A DNA stretch of 64,000 bases. Origin: an uncultured Cytophagales bacterium (lineage in GTDB: Bacteria; Bacteroidota; Bacteroidia; Cytophagales; Thermonemataceae). The position numbers and the translations under genes were made by a program. The stretch spans positions 1 to 64,000 of the forward strand of contig CALEMF010000046.1 of the NCBI GenBank assembly GCA_937911505.1, written 5' to 3'. Of the stretch, positions 1 through 8,432 are shown piece by piece. Under the pieces are notes generated by a model. The model did not search any database and was not told the origin of the DNA. It worked only from the letters and a program-made list of their open reading frames with translations. How positions within the stretch are numbered: position 1 is the stretch's first letter; the number at the start of each line of letters is the position of its first letter.

Positions 1-155
1 AGAGAGAAGATGCCTCACTGTGATATTATAACTACTGAAATAAGATAAAGCTAGTTACTAATCATTTTGGATACAGAAGGTTCTTAGATTACATAGAGTC
101 ATATGGAACGGACTTTTTCTATAATATAGCTGATAAAGGTTATCCAAGTTATTAA
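1..155 (+). pseudogene. Possible decayed 3' end of an unidentified gene
   Basis: Frame 1 is open from base 1 to a TAA at 46-48, and a second frame is open from base 39 to a TAA at 153-155. The second frame ends with an ordinary-looking protein tail containing HFGYRRFLDYIES and ending DKGYPSY. The two frames overlap by only a few codons, as expected if one small insertion or deletion split a single 3' end. I do not recognise the family. It could also be chance open frame in AT-rich DNA. Confidence 0.2.
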
Positions 156-178
156 TGAAACTTATTAAATGATATATC

Positions 179-418
179 ATGAGTTATAAAGTATTGATAA
201 TCAGTACTTGTTTGTTGATAAGTTGTAGTGATAGCATAAAAACATACAAAAAATTAGATGAAGCCTATAAAGAAGATGAGCTTTACACAAGTCTTCAAAA
301 AGCTCTTAAAAATAAAGACGAAGTGAAAATCCTGAAGATGCACGATCATAAGATTGAGCAAATTCCTCCTGAGATAGGTCAGTTACAGAAACTGGAGTGT
401 AAGTACCCCCTCAGTTAA
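179..418 (+). pseudogene. Truncated leucine-rich-repeat lipoprotein
   Basis: The 79-residue product begins with a lipoprotein signal peptide: a hydrophobic stretch VLIISTCLLISC puts the lipid-anchored cysteine at about residue 16. After a short charged linker it reads KILKMHDHKIEQIPPEIGQLQKLE (split here as KILKMHDHKIEQIPPE and IGQLQKLE), which is the first unit of a bacterial leucine-rich repeat. The frame then runs into CKYPLS and a stop, where family members would continue with many 23-residue repeats. I infer that the gene lost its 3' part by deletion or recombination. No further repeats are visible in the following 100 bases. A short intact lipoprotein is the less likely alternative. Confidence 0.45.
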
Positions 419-514
419 GACCACTTAAAACAACAAAAATAATGTAAAAAATGAAGTAGCTCAATCATCTTTTGGCTGGAAGGGTCGAGAATAAATAATA
501 TTACCACAAGAATG

Positions 515-1135
515 TTATAATTTATACAGCTCCTTAATTTCGTCGAGGTGTCCATTTTTATAAATGCGCTCATGGAAAGCAAAAAGCTTTTTGAAGGCTG
601 GAATGAGGGAGCGTATTTCGAGAGGACTCAGATTACCTACTAACAGATAGGATAAATTCTGCATTTTAACTTCCAAGGTTTTCATCATAGCCTGCCCTTC
701 CTTACTAATAGAAACTCGTTTGATACGCCGGTCTTGTTGGTCTATAGTTTCTTCTAAAATCCCTGCTCTTACCAATCGCTTAATTGCTTCGATACAAGTA
801 GAAGGTTCTTGTGTATTGGCTAAAACTACTTGTTTCTTGCTTGGATTACCCATACTCTCTACAGCCATTAAAATACCAAAATCACCCATAGAGCGTAACG
901 GAAGGTCTTCGTAGGCCAGCTTTACCCAGTTTTCATAATATCCTATAATACCCCCTAGTAAGTAAGAAAGCATTACCTCTAACCCTGCTTCATTAACGTC
1001 TTGTTCACGTGTTAGGAAATCTTCTTCGGCAATGAAACGCTGTCGAAGCCACTCTCCAAATACCTCTAGTCCTTGGTCTGGATGGGCTTTTTTAAACTCT
1101 TCGTAGTACTCTAGTAAGGAAATTACATCTTTCAT
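515..1135 (-). CDS. MarR-family winged-helix transcriptional regulator
   Basis: The product is about 206 residues and has the MarR layout: N-terminal dimerisation helices, a central winged helix-turn-helix containing KKQVVLANTQEPSTCIEAIKRL, and the wing DQQDRRIKRVSISKEG, whose D-x-R pattern is typical of MarR wings. A C-terminal helical pair closes the dimer. Members repress stress, efflux or catabolic genes and release DNA on binding small ligands. It is slightly longer than the usual 140-160 residues because of an extended N-terminus. An ATG at 1150 gives five more residues; I chose 1135 because the extra residues (MLYYY) look like leader. It is transcribed divergently from the gene at 1260, which is a plausible target. 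The ligand is unknown. Confidence 0.85.
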   Translation of the reverse strand: MKDVISLLEYYEEFKKAHPDQGLEVFGEWLRQRFIAEEDFLTREQDVNEAGLEVMLSYLLGGIIGYYENWVKLAYEDLPLRSMGDFGILMAVESMGNPSKKQVVLANTQEPSTCIEAIKRLVRAGILEETIDQQDRRIKRVSISKEGQAMMKTLEVKMQNLSYLLVGNLSPLEIRSLIPAFKKLFAFHERIYKNGHLDEIKELYKL

Positions 1136-1166
1136 ATAGTAATATAACAATTTTGTTTAGTTAAAA

Positions 1167-1191
1167 TTACAACATTGCTATAGGTTTGTAA
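1167..1191. promoter_or_regulatory. Inverted repeat, candidate MarR operator
   Basis: The half-sites TTACAA (1167-1172) and TTGTAA (1186-1191) form a perfect inverted repeat in the divergent spacer between the MarR gene and the gene at 1260. The 19-bp centre-to-centre spacing suits binding of a winged-helix dimer on one face of DNA. Autoregulation is inferred from position only, and such short AT-rich repeats also arise by chance. Confidence 0.25.
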
Positions 1192-1259
1192 CAACTTCAC
1201 TATCAAAAAAATAAAGAAGTCTTGAAAATACTTATTGTATCATTTTTTATACTTATACC

Positions 1260-1889
1260 ATGGCACTACTTTACGTCATTATCCTTTATCTTATACATAT
1301 TAACTCTAAGGAGTTGAAACCTACAAGCGTTTCCAGACGAACCACTACAAAGCTTTTTTTACTTATCGTATTTTTGTATTTACCCATGATGAAATTAAAA
1401 AGCCAGCCTGATACTAAGAAGATATCTTTTCCTACTATTACAGGAGAGATACTCTCTGGTGGATATGCTACTTTCCCTGAATATGCCAAAGGGAAAGTAG
1501 CTCTCATTACATTGGTCTATGAAGACAAAGGTAATTACCAACTAGCGCAGAATCAGTCGCTTGCTTGGCAAGAATACTGGAACACAACCCTGCGTGATTT
1601 AGAGGTAGCTTTTTATGAAATTCCTATGCTATCCTCAAAATATAAATATATGCGCTTGATGACTAATACTTGGATGCGCCAAGGGATTCCGAAAAACTTT
1701 CATCCTAATGTGGTAACTGTATATGGCGAAAAACAAGCAGTAGTTAAATTACTTCATATTACGAATGTTCGCGATTGCTTTGTATGCCTTGTAGATGCGC
1801 AAGGGTATATCTTACAAACTTACGCGGGCGCTCCCAATACAGCCGCTGAAGCAGCACTTAAAGCATTAGTTGTAGCCCAAAAACCTTAA
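1260..1889 (+). CDS. Exported or membrane-anchored protein, possible thioredoxin-like fold
   Basis: This 209-residue protein is not confidently recognised. Residues 30-43 (TKLFLLIVFLYLPM) form a signal or anchor segment preceded by two arginines, so the mature part is probably periplasmic. The body resembles thioredoxin-fold proteins of the ATP10 kind: a strand KVALITLVYED, a helix with paired tryptophans, and late strands VRDCFVCLVDAQGYILQTY. The pair Cys-Phe-Val-Cys (CFVC) sits late in the chain and not at the usual active-site position. It is followed after 5 bases by the TspO-like gene, so the two are probably co-transcribed. The N-terminal 20 residues precede the signal segment, so the true start may lie downstream, but no in-frame ATG sits directly before the hydrophobic run. 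Confidence 0.5.
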   Translation: MALLYVIILYLIHINSKELKPTSVSRRTTTKLFLLIVFLYLPMMKLKSQPDTKKISFPTITGEILSGGYATFPEYAKGKVALITLVYEDKGNYQLAQNQSLAWQEYWNTTLRDLEVAFYEIPMLSSKYKYMRLMTNTWMRQGIPKNFHPNVVTVYGEKQAVVKLLHITNVRDCFVCLVDAQGYILQTYAGAPNTAAEAALKALVVAQKP

Positions 1890-1894
1890 TAGAT

Positions 1895-2686
1895 ATGAAC
1901 TACTCAAAGATTATTAATAAAAATACCGCTTGGTCGTCTGCCGCTTTTTTAGCGACCGTGGCCATGTTTGCAGGCTTTATTGTTTCGGCTACTAACCGCA
2001 ACTATGATGTAAATACCAATATGACAGAGCCTGTACAAAAAATTTACCTAGAACCTGCCGGTTATGCTTTTGTTATATGGCTTTTTATTTATGTAGGATT
2101 TGTCTTATATGGGGTTTATCAATTGGTCGCTACACTTCGTGGGAGCAAGGCTTACATAAAAGCGGCTCCTTTCATTATACTAAATAGTTTTAGCAATATT
2201 GGGTGGTTTTACGCAGTACGTATCGATAGCTATCTTTTACAGATTTTTTTTATTGTAGGGATGTTGGTAACCCTCGTTGCCATCAATAAATACCTCGATC
2301 TTGTGACTTTAAAAGGTAGATCTGCTGCTAATAAGGCCATTGCTGTATTTCCCATAAGTATCTATTTGGGGTGGATCGCGGCTGCTACACCCATTAACAT
2401 TACTTTTTGGTTAGCTCGCGACTATGGGCTTACAAGCTTTTTCTTGGGTCCTGTTGTTTGGAGTATTCTACTTGTAGCTGTTTCTACTCTTCTATTTGGC
2501 TTTCTTTACTTCAAATCACTTATCAATTACTATACACTAGGGGCTGGTATTTGGGCGCTTGTTGCGATTGGCATTGCCAATCTAAGAGTTGCTTTACCAA
2601 TTGGCGTTGCCGCTTTTGCGGGTGTAGTGATGCTAATTGCTTTACTTGTATTGCAGAAATTTAGAACATTAAAAGCGGTTGGGTAA
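1895..2686 (+). CDS. TspO/MBR-like (tryptophan-rich sensory) membrane protein
   Basis: The 263-residue product is an integral membrane protein with about eight predicted membrane segments, for example near residues 14-30, 55-77, 90-108, 113-131, 146-165 and 185-205. The segment EPAGYAFVIWLFIYVGFVLY matches the start of the TspO/MBR fold (P-x-G/Y-x-F-x-x-W), and NIGWF and YLGWI supply further conserved aromatic positions. TspO proteins bind porphyrins and other hydrophobic ligands and act in stress or light sensing. At 263 residues it is longer than classical TspO (about 155-170) and belongs to the larger type common in Bacteroidota. It sits 5 bases after the previous gene and meets the next gene tail to tail. 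Confidence 0.75.
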   Translation: MNYSKIINKNTAWSSAAFLATVAMFAGFIVSATNRNYDVNTNMTEPVQKIYLEPAGYAFVIWLFIYVGFVLYGVYQLVATLRGSKAYIKAAPFIILNSFSNIGWFYAVRIDSYLLQIFFIVGMLVTLVAINKYLDLVTLKGRSAANKAIAVFPISIYLGWIAAATPINITFWLARDYGLTSFFLGPVVWSILLVAVSTLLFGFLYFKSLINYYTLGAGIWALVAIGIANLRVALPIGVAAFAGVVMLIALLVLQKFRTLKAVG

Positions 2687-2691
2687 GCCAT

Positions 2692-3702
2692 TTACTCGTT
2701 AAAACCGATGCCTAAGCCTGCATTAATCGTTGTATAGTTGGAAATAGTACCCGATGCTTGGAAGGACAGTACGCCTAAGTTAATTTTTCCTCCTAAAGAC
2801 AATCCAATACGGCTGTTTTCATAGGTTTTATCGAATAATTCTGGAAATTCTTCCAGATTAATTTCTTCTAGACCACCTGCCGTACCAACGAGATAAGTAC
2901 CTTCTATTCTATTAGTACTGCGCGAGTTGTCGTAACGTACACCACCAAAAACGGTAAAGATGGCAAAGCGTTTTGAACCAATAAGTCCTATACTCCACTG
3001 TTGATTGTCAAATCGTATGAACTGGTCATCCACTTCTACATTTGCGATATCCCAATTGTAATCAATATTCAAACTCGAGTAAGAACCTACTAATGACAAA
3101 CTGTAAGGAGCTAGTGCAATAGAAGGAATCCACTGCTTTATGTCGTGTTTAATGCCAATACCGATGAGGCCACCGCTAGAACCCTCTATATCTATGGCAG
3201 GGAAAAATCGTACTGAAAGCTCTGTATTTTTTATAAGACCCAAGTTGAATTGTATTACTGGGAAGGGAACAATAGGCAACCCAGCACCAGCAGGAATACG
3301 AACTGTATCGTTGGTGGCTTCATTGAATACCTTAATATCTCCTTCAAAATCTCCATAAACAGTGGTAGCGTCTTCTTCTCCTGGTATTACTGTAGCCGAT
3401 TGTAAGTTTAAATTAGGTAGAGAAAAGGTACGGTCTTGCTGTCGAACAAAAAGACCATTGCCCATGATTTGCACATTGAACTTTAGCTTTCTAAGCGGTT
3501 TAGCCGTATTGTACCAGCCTTCTGCTTGTAGAAAACCAGCCGTTTCACCAGCAGGTCGTATAAAAGCATCCAGTATTTTATCTGCATCTTCTACTGTAAA
3601 CGTCATCACATCTTCGATTCTCTCTTGCGCTTGGGCTGTCACAAATATGAGAAGCATAGTGATGATGCATACTGCTTGCCGCATCAATAAGGCTGTTTTC
3701 AT
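2692..3702 (-). CDS. DUF6588-like outer-membrane or periplasmic protein
   Basis: The 336-residue product has a signal peptide ending near AQAQ (residues 23-26). The mature part has many alternating hydrophobic strands with glycines, such as GLIGIGIKHDIKQW, SLSLVGSYSSLNIDYNW and GISLGGKINLGVLSFQ-type segments, which suggests a small beta-barrel or barrel-like envelope protein. It matches what I know of the Bacteroidota DUF6588 family, whose function is unknown. It is a single gene: it converges with the TspO-like gene (5-base gap) and is separated by 65 bases from murQ upstream. Family assignment rests on recall of the N-terminal and barrel pattern. Confidence 0.6.
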   Translation of the reverse strand: MKTALLMRQAVCIITMLLIFVTAQAQERIEDVMTFTVEDADKILDAFIRPAGETAGFLQAEGWYNTAKPLRKLKFNVQIMGNGLFVRQQDRTFSLPNLNLQSATVIPGEEDATTVYGDFEGDIKVFNEATNDTVRIPAGAGLPIVPFPVIQFNLGLIKNTELSVRFFPAIDIEGSSGGLIGIGIKHDIKQWIPSIALAPYSLSLVGSYSSLNIDYNWDIANVEVDDQFIRFDNQQWSIGLIGSKRFAIFTVFGGVRYDNSRSTNRIEGTYLVGTAGGLEEINLEEFPELFDKTYENSRIGLSLGGKINLGVLSFQASGTISNYTTINAGLGIGFNE

Positions 3703-3767
3703 GATCGTTTCAATTTTTAGTTAATCCTTATAGTTCATAAAGTTAGCAAATAATCTCTATAAGTAAT

Positions 3768-4574
3768 CTACAGGTCTTTAAAACTTTGTAATGCTGCTCT
3801 TACGCTTCCATATTTTTCAAGCAGTTCTTTTGCTACTTGGCGCGTTAAACCTTTTTCTTGCACGAGCATCTGAATACCTCTTTCTACCAACTTATGATTG
3901 CTCAGTTGCATATCGACCATTTTATTGCCTTTTACTTTTCCTAACTGGATCATCACACTTGTTGAGATCATATTGAGCACTAATTTCTGTGCGGTTCCAG
4001 CTTTCATACGTGTACTGCCTGTGATAAACTCAGGTCCTACAATTACTTCTATTGGTAGCTCGGCTGCTTGAGCGAGGGGTGTCTCAGTATTACAGGTAAT
4101 ACAGCCTGTGAGTATCTGCCGCTTACTAGCCTCTTTTATCGCCCCGACCACGTAAGGTGTTCTACCTGAAGCAGCAATGCCTACTACTGTATCGATAGCT
4201 TGGATGTTGTATTGTGTTAAATCTTTCCAGCCTTGTTGCATATCATCCTCTGCAAACTCTACTGCTTTTCTAATGGCTTGGTCTCCTCCTGCTATAAGCC
4301 CAATTACAGTATTATGATCCACCCCGAAAGTAGGAGGGCACTCAGAGGCATCTACAATACCCAACCTTCCGCTTGTTCCTGCCCCTATGTAAAAGAGCCT
4401 TCCTCCTTGCGTCATTCTTCCGCTAATAGCTATTACTAGTTTTTCTATCTGTGGAATAGCTTTTTCTACCGCTAACGGTACCTGCTGATCTTCTTGATTG
4501 ATACCAACCAGTAAATCGTGTATGGTTTTTTTCTCTAAATCATCGTGTGAGGAGGAGGCTTCTGTGTAATTCAT
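3768..4574 (-). CDS. murQ: N-acetylmuramic acid 6-phosphate etherase
   Basis: MurQ cleaves the lactyl ether of MurNAc-6-phosphate to give GlcNAc-6-phosphate and D-lactate in peptidoglycan recycling, in the cytoplasm. The 268-residue product has the SIS sugar-isomerase fold. The phosphosugar loop FYIGAGTSGRLG (61-72) leads into DASECPPTFG with the catalytic glutamate near residue 78, and a second acidic motif, AEDD (108-111), follows. GIAASGRTPYV is the second SIS phosphate-binding loop. The C-terminus ends in a small helical UBA-like part (VAKELLEKYGSVRAALQ). Its start overlaps the stop of the upstream kinase gene by 4 bases (ATGA), so the pair is translationally coupled. Length and motifs are normal for the family. 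Confidence 0.95.
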   Translation of the reverse strand: MNYTEASSSHDDLEKKTIHDLLVGINQEDQQVPLAVEKAIPQIEKLVIAISGRMTQGGRLFYIGAGTSGRLGIVDASECPPTFGVDHNTVIGLIAGGDQAIRKAVEFAEDDMQQGWKDLTQYNIQAIDTVVGIAASGRTPYVVGAIKEASKRQILTGCITCNTETPLAQAAELPIEVIVGPEFITGSTRMKAGTAQKLVLNMISTSVMIQLGKVKGNKMVDMQLSNHKLVERGIQMLVQEKGLTRQVAKELLEKYGSVRAALQSFKDL

Positions 4575-5419
4575 TTATGAAAAGATATTTCTTGTTGATA
4601 ATACTGAATAAGCCCCTCTATGGGGTCTTTTTCCGTAAGTACCACGTTGAAGTTGTGGTTTTTGGCTACACTTCTTAAAATTTCTTCAAAAGATACCGCT
4701 ACCGATCCTACAAAGAAAAGCGGCCATTTGATAGCTAATTTCTTAATATATTTCTCAAAGAACTCATTGAAACTATTCGCTACCAAATTTTGAGCATAGG
4801 TTTCTTCTAAGTGTTCCTTTAAAAACTTACTAAACTGCGCGAAATAACGATTAGGAAAGTTTTTTCGATAGGCTTGCGCTAATATAACGTCTCTATCTAG
4901 TTGGTAGGTATATTGTAATACTTGTCTTAAAGCCTTAGGCATGTCGTGGTGTAGATAATCAATAATCAGTTTCTTACCTAAGTTCCCTCCACTCCCTTCG
5001 TCGCCCAACCAAAAACCATAGTTAGGAGCCTGTTTTATAATATTATTACCATCGTATAAGCAGGCATTAGAGCCTGTTCCCAAAATACAAGCGATTCCTT
5101 CTTCTCTTTTACATAAACCAATGGCAGCTCCTAGCATATCGTGTGCTACTCTAATTTGCGTATTCGGAAAAGCTACCTGTATAGTACTATCTACTTTGTT
5201 TTGTTGGGTTTTATTTGAGCAACCTGCGCCAAAAAAATGAATCTTTTCGATATCATAATCTTTTAACTGCTCAGCTACCTCTAGGATTGTTTGTATAATC
5301 GCTTGCTTATCTTGGTAATAAGGGTTTATTCCTTCGGTTGTTATTTGGAAGGTGTTTTCTTTTTGTACAAGTGCCCAGATAGTTTTGGTAGAGCCACTAT
5401 CTGCTATTAATATATTCAC
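4571..5419 (-). CDS. BadF/BadG-family amino-sugar kinase (GlcNAc/MurNAc kinase-like)
   Basis: The 282-residue product has the ASKHA kinase fold. The first phosphate loop is IADSGSTKTIWAL (4-16), the second is CILGTGSNACLYDG, and a conserved loop GFWLGDEGSGGNLGKK follows. These are typical of N-acetylglucosamine kinases of the BadF/BadG/BcrA/BcrD family. Because it is coupled to murQ, it probably makes the phosphorylated amino sugar that MurQ or later steps use. A known relative, MurK of Clostridium acetobutylicum, phosphorylates both MurNAc and GlcNAc; dual activity here is an inference. No separate anhydro-MurNAc kinase is seen nearby. Confidence 0.85.
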   Translation of the reverse strand: MNILIADSGSTKTIWALVQKENTFQITTEGINPYYQDKQAIIQTILEVAEQLKDYDIEKIHFFGAGCSNKTQQNKVDSTIQVAFPNTQIRVAHDMLGAAIGLCKREEGIACILGTGSNACLYDGNNIIKQAPNYGFWLGDEGSGGNLGKKLIIDYLHHDMPKALRQVLQYTYQLDRDVILAQAYRKNFPNRYFAQFSKFLKEHLEETYAQNLVANSFNEFFEKYIKKLAIKWPLFFVGSVAVSFEEILRSVAKNHNFNVVLTEKDPIEGLIQYYQQEISFHK

Positions 5420-5448
5420 GTGCTGTTAACTTAAAAAATCAAAGTTAT

Positions 5449-5676
5449 TTAAACTAAAAGACCAACTATTTGAAAATTATTAAATACTTGAGCGGTATGG
5501 GGAGCGGTCAGAAGTTCTTCTGTTAAATCTTGGCCTGCCCAATGCTCATAGTGTTGGCCATTTTGCCATAATTTTGAGGAACTTAGATCGTATATCTTCC
5601 CCATATAAGCGCACCATATTTCTGGCTTATCTTGACCATTTCTCAGCGCCAACTGGCTTTTTGTGTAAGCTTTCAT
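5449..5676 (-). CDS. Small cytochrome b5-like heme/steroid-binding protein
   Basis: The 75-residue product covers one complete cytochrome b5-like domain: a Trp-Cys-Ala-Tyr strand, then GKIYDLSSSKLWQNGQHYEH, then AGQDLTEELLTAPHTAQVF. The pattern W-x-x-G-x-H and H-x-A-G-x-D-L-T is that of the short prokaryotic members that resemble the membrane-associated progesterone receptor group. His at about 43-46 and His at about 60 could be heme ligands. It lacks a signal peptide and membrane segment, so it is probably cytoplasmic. It lies 1 base after the RDD gene and 29 bases before the kinase, so it may share their transcript. Its electron partner is not evident. Confidence 0.8.
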   Translation of the reverse strand: MKAYTKSQLALRNGQDKPEIWCAYMGKIYDLSSSKLWQNGQHYEHWAGQDLTEELLTAPHTAQVFNNFQIVGLLV

Positions 5677-5677
5677 T

Positions 5678-6421
5678 TTACTCTGCCTGTTCTGCTAAGT
5701 AGGTATAATCTTTAATGATTGTTTTTAGAAATTTCACGTTGTTGGCTTGTTCATTACCCGCTTGTAGCACTTTCCTTATTTTTTCGGCTAGTTTTGCTAC
5801 AATATTGTCGTCTTTTTGTTCTTTATAAACCCGTAATACTTCTCTTATAATGTTGATGTCTTTATCATTAAGTAGTGTCACTTGCAGGTAAGTCGGTACA
5901 TACATTTTCTCAATATCAGGAATAGTGAGGCTTTTTTCTACAGTTAAATTATTTCTCACCTTAATGACAGTCGTTCCTGCGGCTATATCGCCTAGTCGCT
6001 GTCCTCTCCCATTGGCTGAAATGACTACTACGGCCAATCCTCCATAAAATACCATATCGATGGGTCTTAGCAGCCATCTCAACAAATAATTACCAATAGT
6101 AGGCTGGTTACCATCCGTTCTAATAACTTTGATATTTCTTTGTTTTTTTCCGATAGTTTGCCCATTCATAAATATCTCACTTACCAAATCGTACAATAAG
6201 TAAGGCAGTAAAGCACCTAAAAATACGATGGTAATGAGTATATCCTCTCTGCCACTAAAAGCATTATTATCTAATATATTGATTAGTATAACCACCCAAA
6301 TGATAACATAAGACCACACAATGATACTATCGATAATAGTCGCTAGGATTCTGTCTCCTACACTAGCTAATTCGTATTCTATGTATACATTTTGAGTAGT
6401 TTCAATACGTATTTTTTCCAT
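5678..6421 (-). CDS. RDD-family membrane protein
   Basis: The 247-residue product opens with ELASVGDRILATIIDSIIV, the R-D-D signature region of the family (Arg and two Asp in the first membrane helix). Three or four membrane segments follow (about 25-50, 62-85, 118-140), with the conserved QTIGKKQRNIKVIRTDG loop between them. A soluble helical tail of about 75 residues ends the chain. RDD proteins are thought to be transporters or membrane accessory factors; some act as Na+/H+ antiporters. It is divergent from the SpoIIM-like gene 84 bases away, and in many Bacteroidota these two are neighbours of MoxR/DUF58 operons, which fits here. Confidence 0.9.
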   Translation of the reverse strand: MEKIRIETTQNVYIEYELASVGDRILATIIDSIIVWSYVIIWVVILINILDNNAFSGREDILITIVFLGALLPYLLYDLVSEIFMNGQTIGKKQRNIKVIRTDGNQPTIGNYLLRWLLRPIDMVFYGGLAVVVISANGRGQRLGDIAAGTTVIKVRNNLTVEKSLTIPDIEKMYVPTYLQVTLLNDKDINIIREVLRVYKEQKDDNIVAKLAEKIRKVLQAGNEQANNVKFLKTIIKDYTYLAEQAE

Positions 6422-6505
6422 GTATATAATTGATTTTACCAGTTTTAATTTGTAAAATGCTCTATAGAAATAATTCAGCTATTTATACGACAGTAGAGCA
6501 AAGTA

Positions 6506-7489
6506 ATGAAAGAAGCAGTATTTCTCAAGAGAAATAAAGAGAAATGGAAAAAGTTTGAACAGATTGTTTCTAATACCCAACATTCTAATCCTGATGAGCT
6601 AGCCGAGGTATTTATTGACCTTACTGATGATCTTGCTTATGCACAAACGTACTACCCTAAGAGCAGAACTACCTTTTATCTCAATCATTTAACGGCCAAT
6701 ATTCACCAAACTATTTACAGAAATAAGAAAGAAGAGAAAGGACGGTTTATAAAGTTTTGGGGATACGAGCTTCCTTATATTTTTCATAGTGCGCACAAAC
6801 AGCTCTTATACAGCTTCTTGGTATTTGCAGTGGCTGCTCTTATTGGTATTGTATCCACAGCCGAAGACGATACTTTTATTCGCTTAATTTTAGGAGATAC
6901 ATATGTGAACAGAACCCTTGAAAACATAGAAAGGGGTGATCCTATGGCTGTCTACAAATCGAGCGGGCAAGTAGAGATGTTTTTGGGTATTACCTTAAAC
7001 AACATTATGGTTTCTTTCAAAGCTTTTGTCTGGGGAGGAGTAATCGGCAATTTTCCTGTTTTTTTACTGCTTTCGGGTGGTACTGCCTTTTTATTGTTGT
7101 ACAATGGTATTATGTTAGGCGCGTTCCAGTACTTTTTTTATCAAAAAGGGCTTTTCTGGTATTCAGCATCTGTTATATGGTTACACGGTACTTTAGAGAT
7201 TTCAGCCATTGTTATTGCTGGATGTGCTGGATTTGTAATGGGAAACGCACTTCTTTTTCCAAAGACTTATAGCAGACTCTATTCTTTTCAAAAAGGAGCC
7301 ATAAAAGGGCTCAAAATTATTATTGGTCTCGTTCCTATTTTTATTACGGCTGGTTTTATAGAGAGTTTTATCACACGATACGCTGATATGCCTTTACCAT
7401 TGAAGCTACTTATTATTTTTGGATCAGCGGCTTTTATTGTTTATTACTTTATTATATACCCTATTCAGATAAATAAAAATCGTTCATGA
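6506..7489 (+). CDS. SpoIIM-family (stage II sporulation protein M-like) membrane protein
   Basis: The 327-residue product has a cytoplasmic N-terminal helical part of about 95 residues and then five to six membrane segments, including LLYSFLVFAVAALIGIVS, a loop with MFLGITLNNIMVSFKAFVWGG, and WLHGTLEISAIVIAGCAGF. The Asn-rich loop plus the H-G-x-x-E-I-x-A motif identifies the SpoIIM/DUF95 family. In non-sporulating bacteria these proteins sit beside RDD, MoxR and DUF58 genes and their role is unknown. It is the first gene of the operon running to 12697, and its stop overlaps the next start by 4 bases. Confidence 0.88.
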   Translation: MKEAVFLKRNKEKWKKFEQIVSNTQHSNPDELAEVFIDLTDDLAYAQTYYPKSRTTFYLNHLTANIHQTIYRNKKEEKGRFIKFWGYELPYIFHSAHKQLLYSFLVFAVAALIGIVSTAEDDTFIRLILGDTYVNRTLENIERGDPMAVYKSSGQVEMFLGITLNNIMVSFKAFVWGGVIGNFPVFLLLSGGTAFLLLYNGIMLGAFQYFFYQKGLFWYSASVIWLHGTLEISAIVIAGCAGFVMGNALLFPKTYSRLYSFQKGAIKGLKIIIGLVPIFITAGFIESFITRYADMPLPLKLLIIFGSAAFIVYYFIIYPIQINKNRS

Positions 7490-8427
7490 GCACTATTGAG
7501 TTTCGAAAGGTTAGAGATTTGGGCCAAGTATTGAACGTTACATTTGCTTTTATAAAAGAAAACTTAAAGCATCTTGTCAAAAATGTTGTACTTATTACGG
7601 GTCCTTTCATCCTCCTGGCCGCGGCAGCTTGGATAATTGTTCCTAAAGACGAGTTTGTAGAACTAGACCAAGTTGATCCTTATGATTTGTTGATTTTATT
7701 TGGTCTCATATTTAGCTTCCTTTCTATCTTTAGCGTTGTAATGATTACAGCCGTTTACCAATATTTGTTGCTTTATCAAGCCAAAGGTGCTAGCAGCTTT
7801 GATACTGCTGATCTTTTCCAAGCCATTCTTCAAAAAATTGTAATGGTATTAGGTACTTTCCTAGGTATAGGTCTTGTGTTAGGTGGCGCATTCTTTCTTG
7901 TCTCTTTATTATTAAGCACCGTAGGTGCCCTGTTAGGTGTCGTTGGAGTCATTTTATCTATCATATTAGTAATTGCCTCCTTTGTACCCTTGCTTTATTT
8001 CTCCGTCATTTTTTCTCTGGTAGTTATCATCAGATTGGTAGAAGGAAAAGGATTTATAGAAGCCATTAGGCGATCCTTTTTTTTGATAAAAAATCACTGG
8101 TGGGAAACATTCATTGTCATTTTTGTTACTACACTTATCCAGTCTGCTATTGGTTATCTAATAAGTCTCCCGCTTATGATATATGGATTTGCCGAAGGGG
8201 TATTTTCTACTACTTCGTCTGCCTCCTACGATCAATTTAACTTTTTGGCTATTCTGTACGGTGTATCGCTTATTATCAACATCTTTACTTCTATTATTCC
8301 TATTTTAGCTATTGCTTTTCAGTATTACAGCCTAGTAGAGCGAAAAGAATCTAAAAGCCTAGTAGAGCAGATAGAAACAGTAGGTAACTATAGTGTTACA
8401 GAGGAAGACCCCGAAGAAGACTATTAA
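7486..8427 (+). CDS. Multi-pass membrane protein, GPDPase-membrane-domain-like
   Basis: The 313-residue product has a short cytoplasmic N-terminus (FRKVRDLGQVLNVTFAFIKEN) followed by about six long membrane segments near 37-55, 68-90, 123-150, 153-185, 210-235 and 257-280. The N-terminal amphipathic pattern and the repeated segments resemble the membrane domain found before glycerophosphodiester phosphodiesterases, but no enzyme domain is present. A charged tail rich in Glu ends the protein. It overlaps the SpoIIM-like gene by 4 bases and precedes the next gene by 5 bases, so it is part of the same operon. Its function is not known; a structural partner of the MoxR/DUF58 system is an inference. 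Confidence 0.65.
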   Translation: MSTIEFRKVRDLGQVLNVTFAFIKENLKHLVKNVVLITGPFILLAAAAWIIVPKDEFVELDQVDPYDLLILFGLIFSFLSIFSVVMITAVYQYLLLYQAKGASSFDTADLFQAILQKIVMVLGTFLGIGLVLGGAFFLVSLLLSTVGALLGVVGVILSIILVIASFVPLLYFSVIFSLVVIIRLVEGKGFIEAIRRSFFLIKNHWWETFIVIFVTTLIQSAIGYLISLPLMIYGFAEGVFSTTSSASYDQFNFLAILYGVSLIINIFTSIIPILAIAFQYYSLVERKESKSLVEQIETVGNYSVTEEDPEEDY

Positions 8428-8432
8428 CCATC

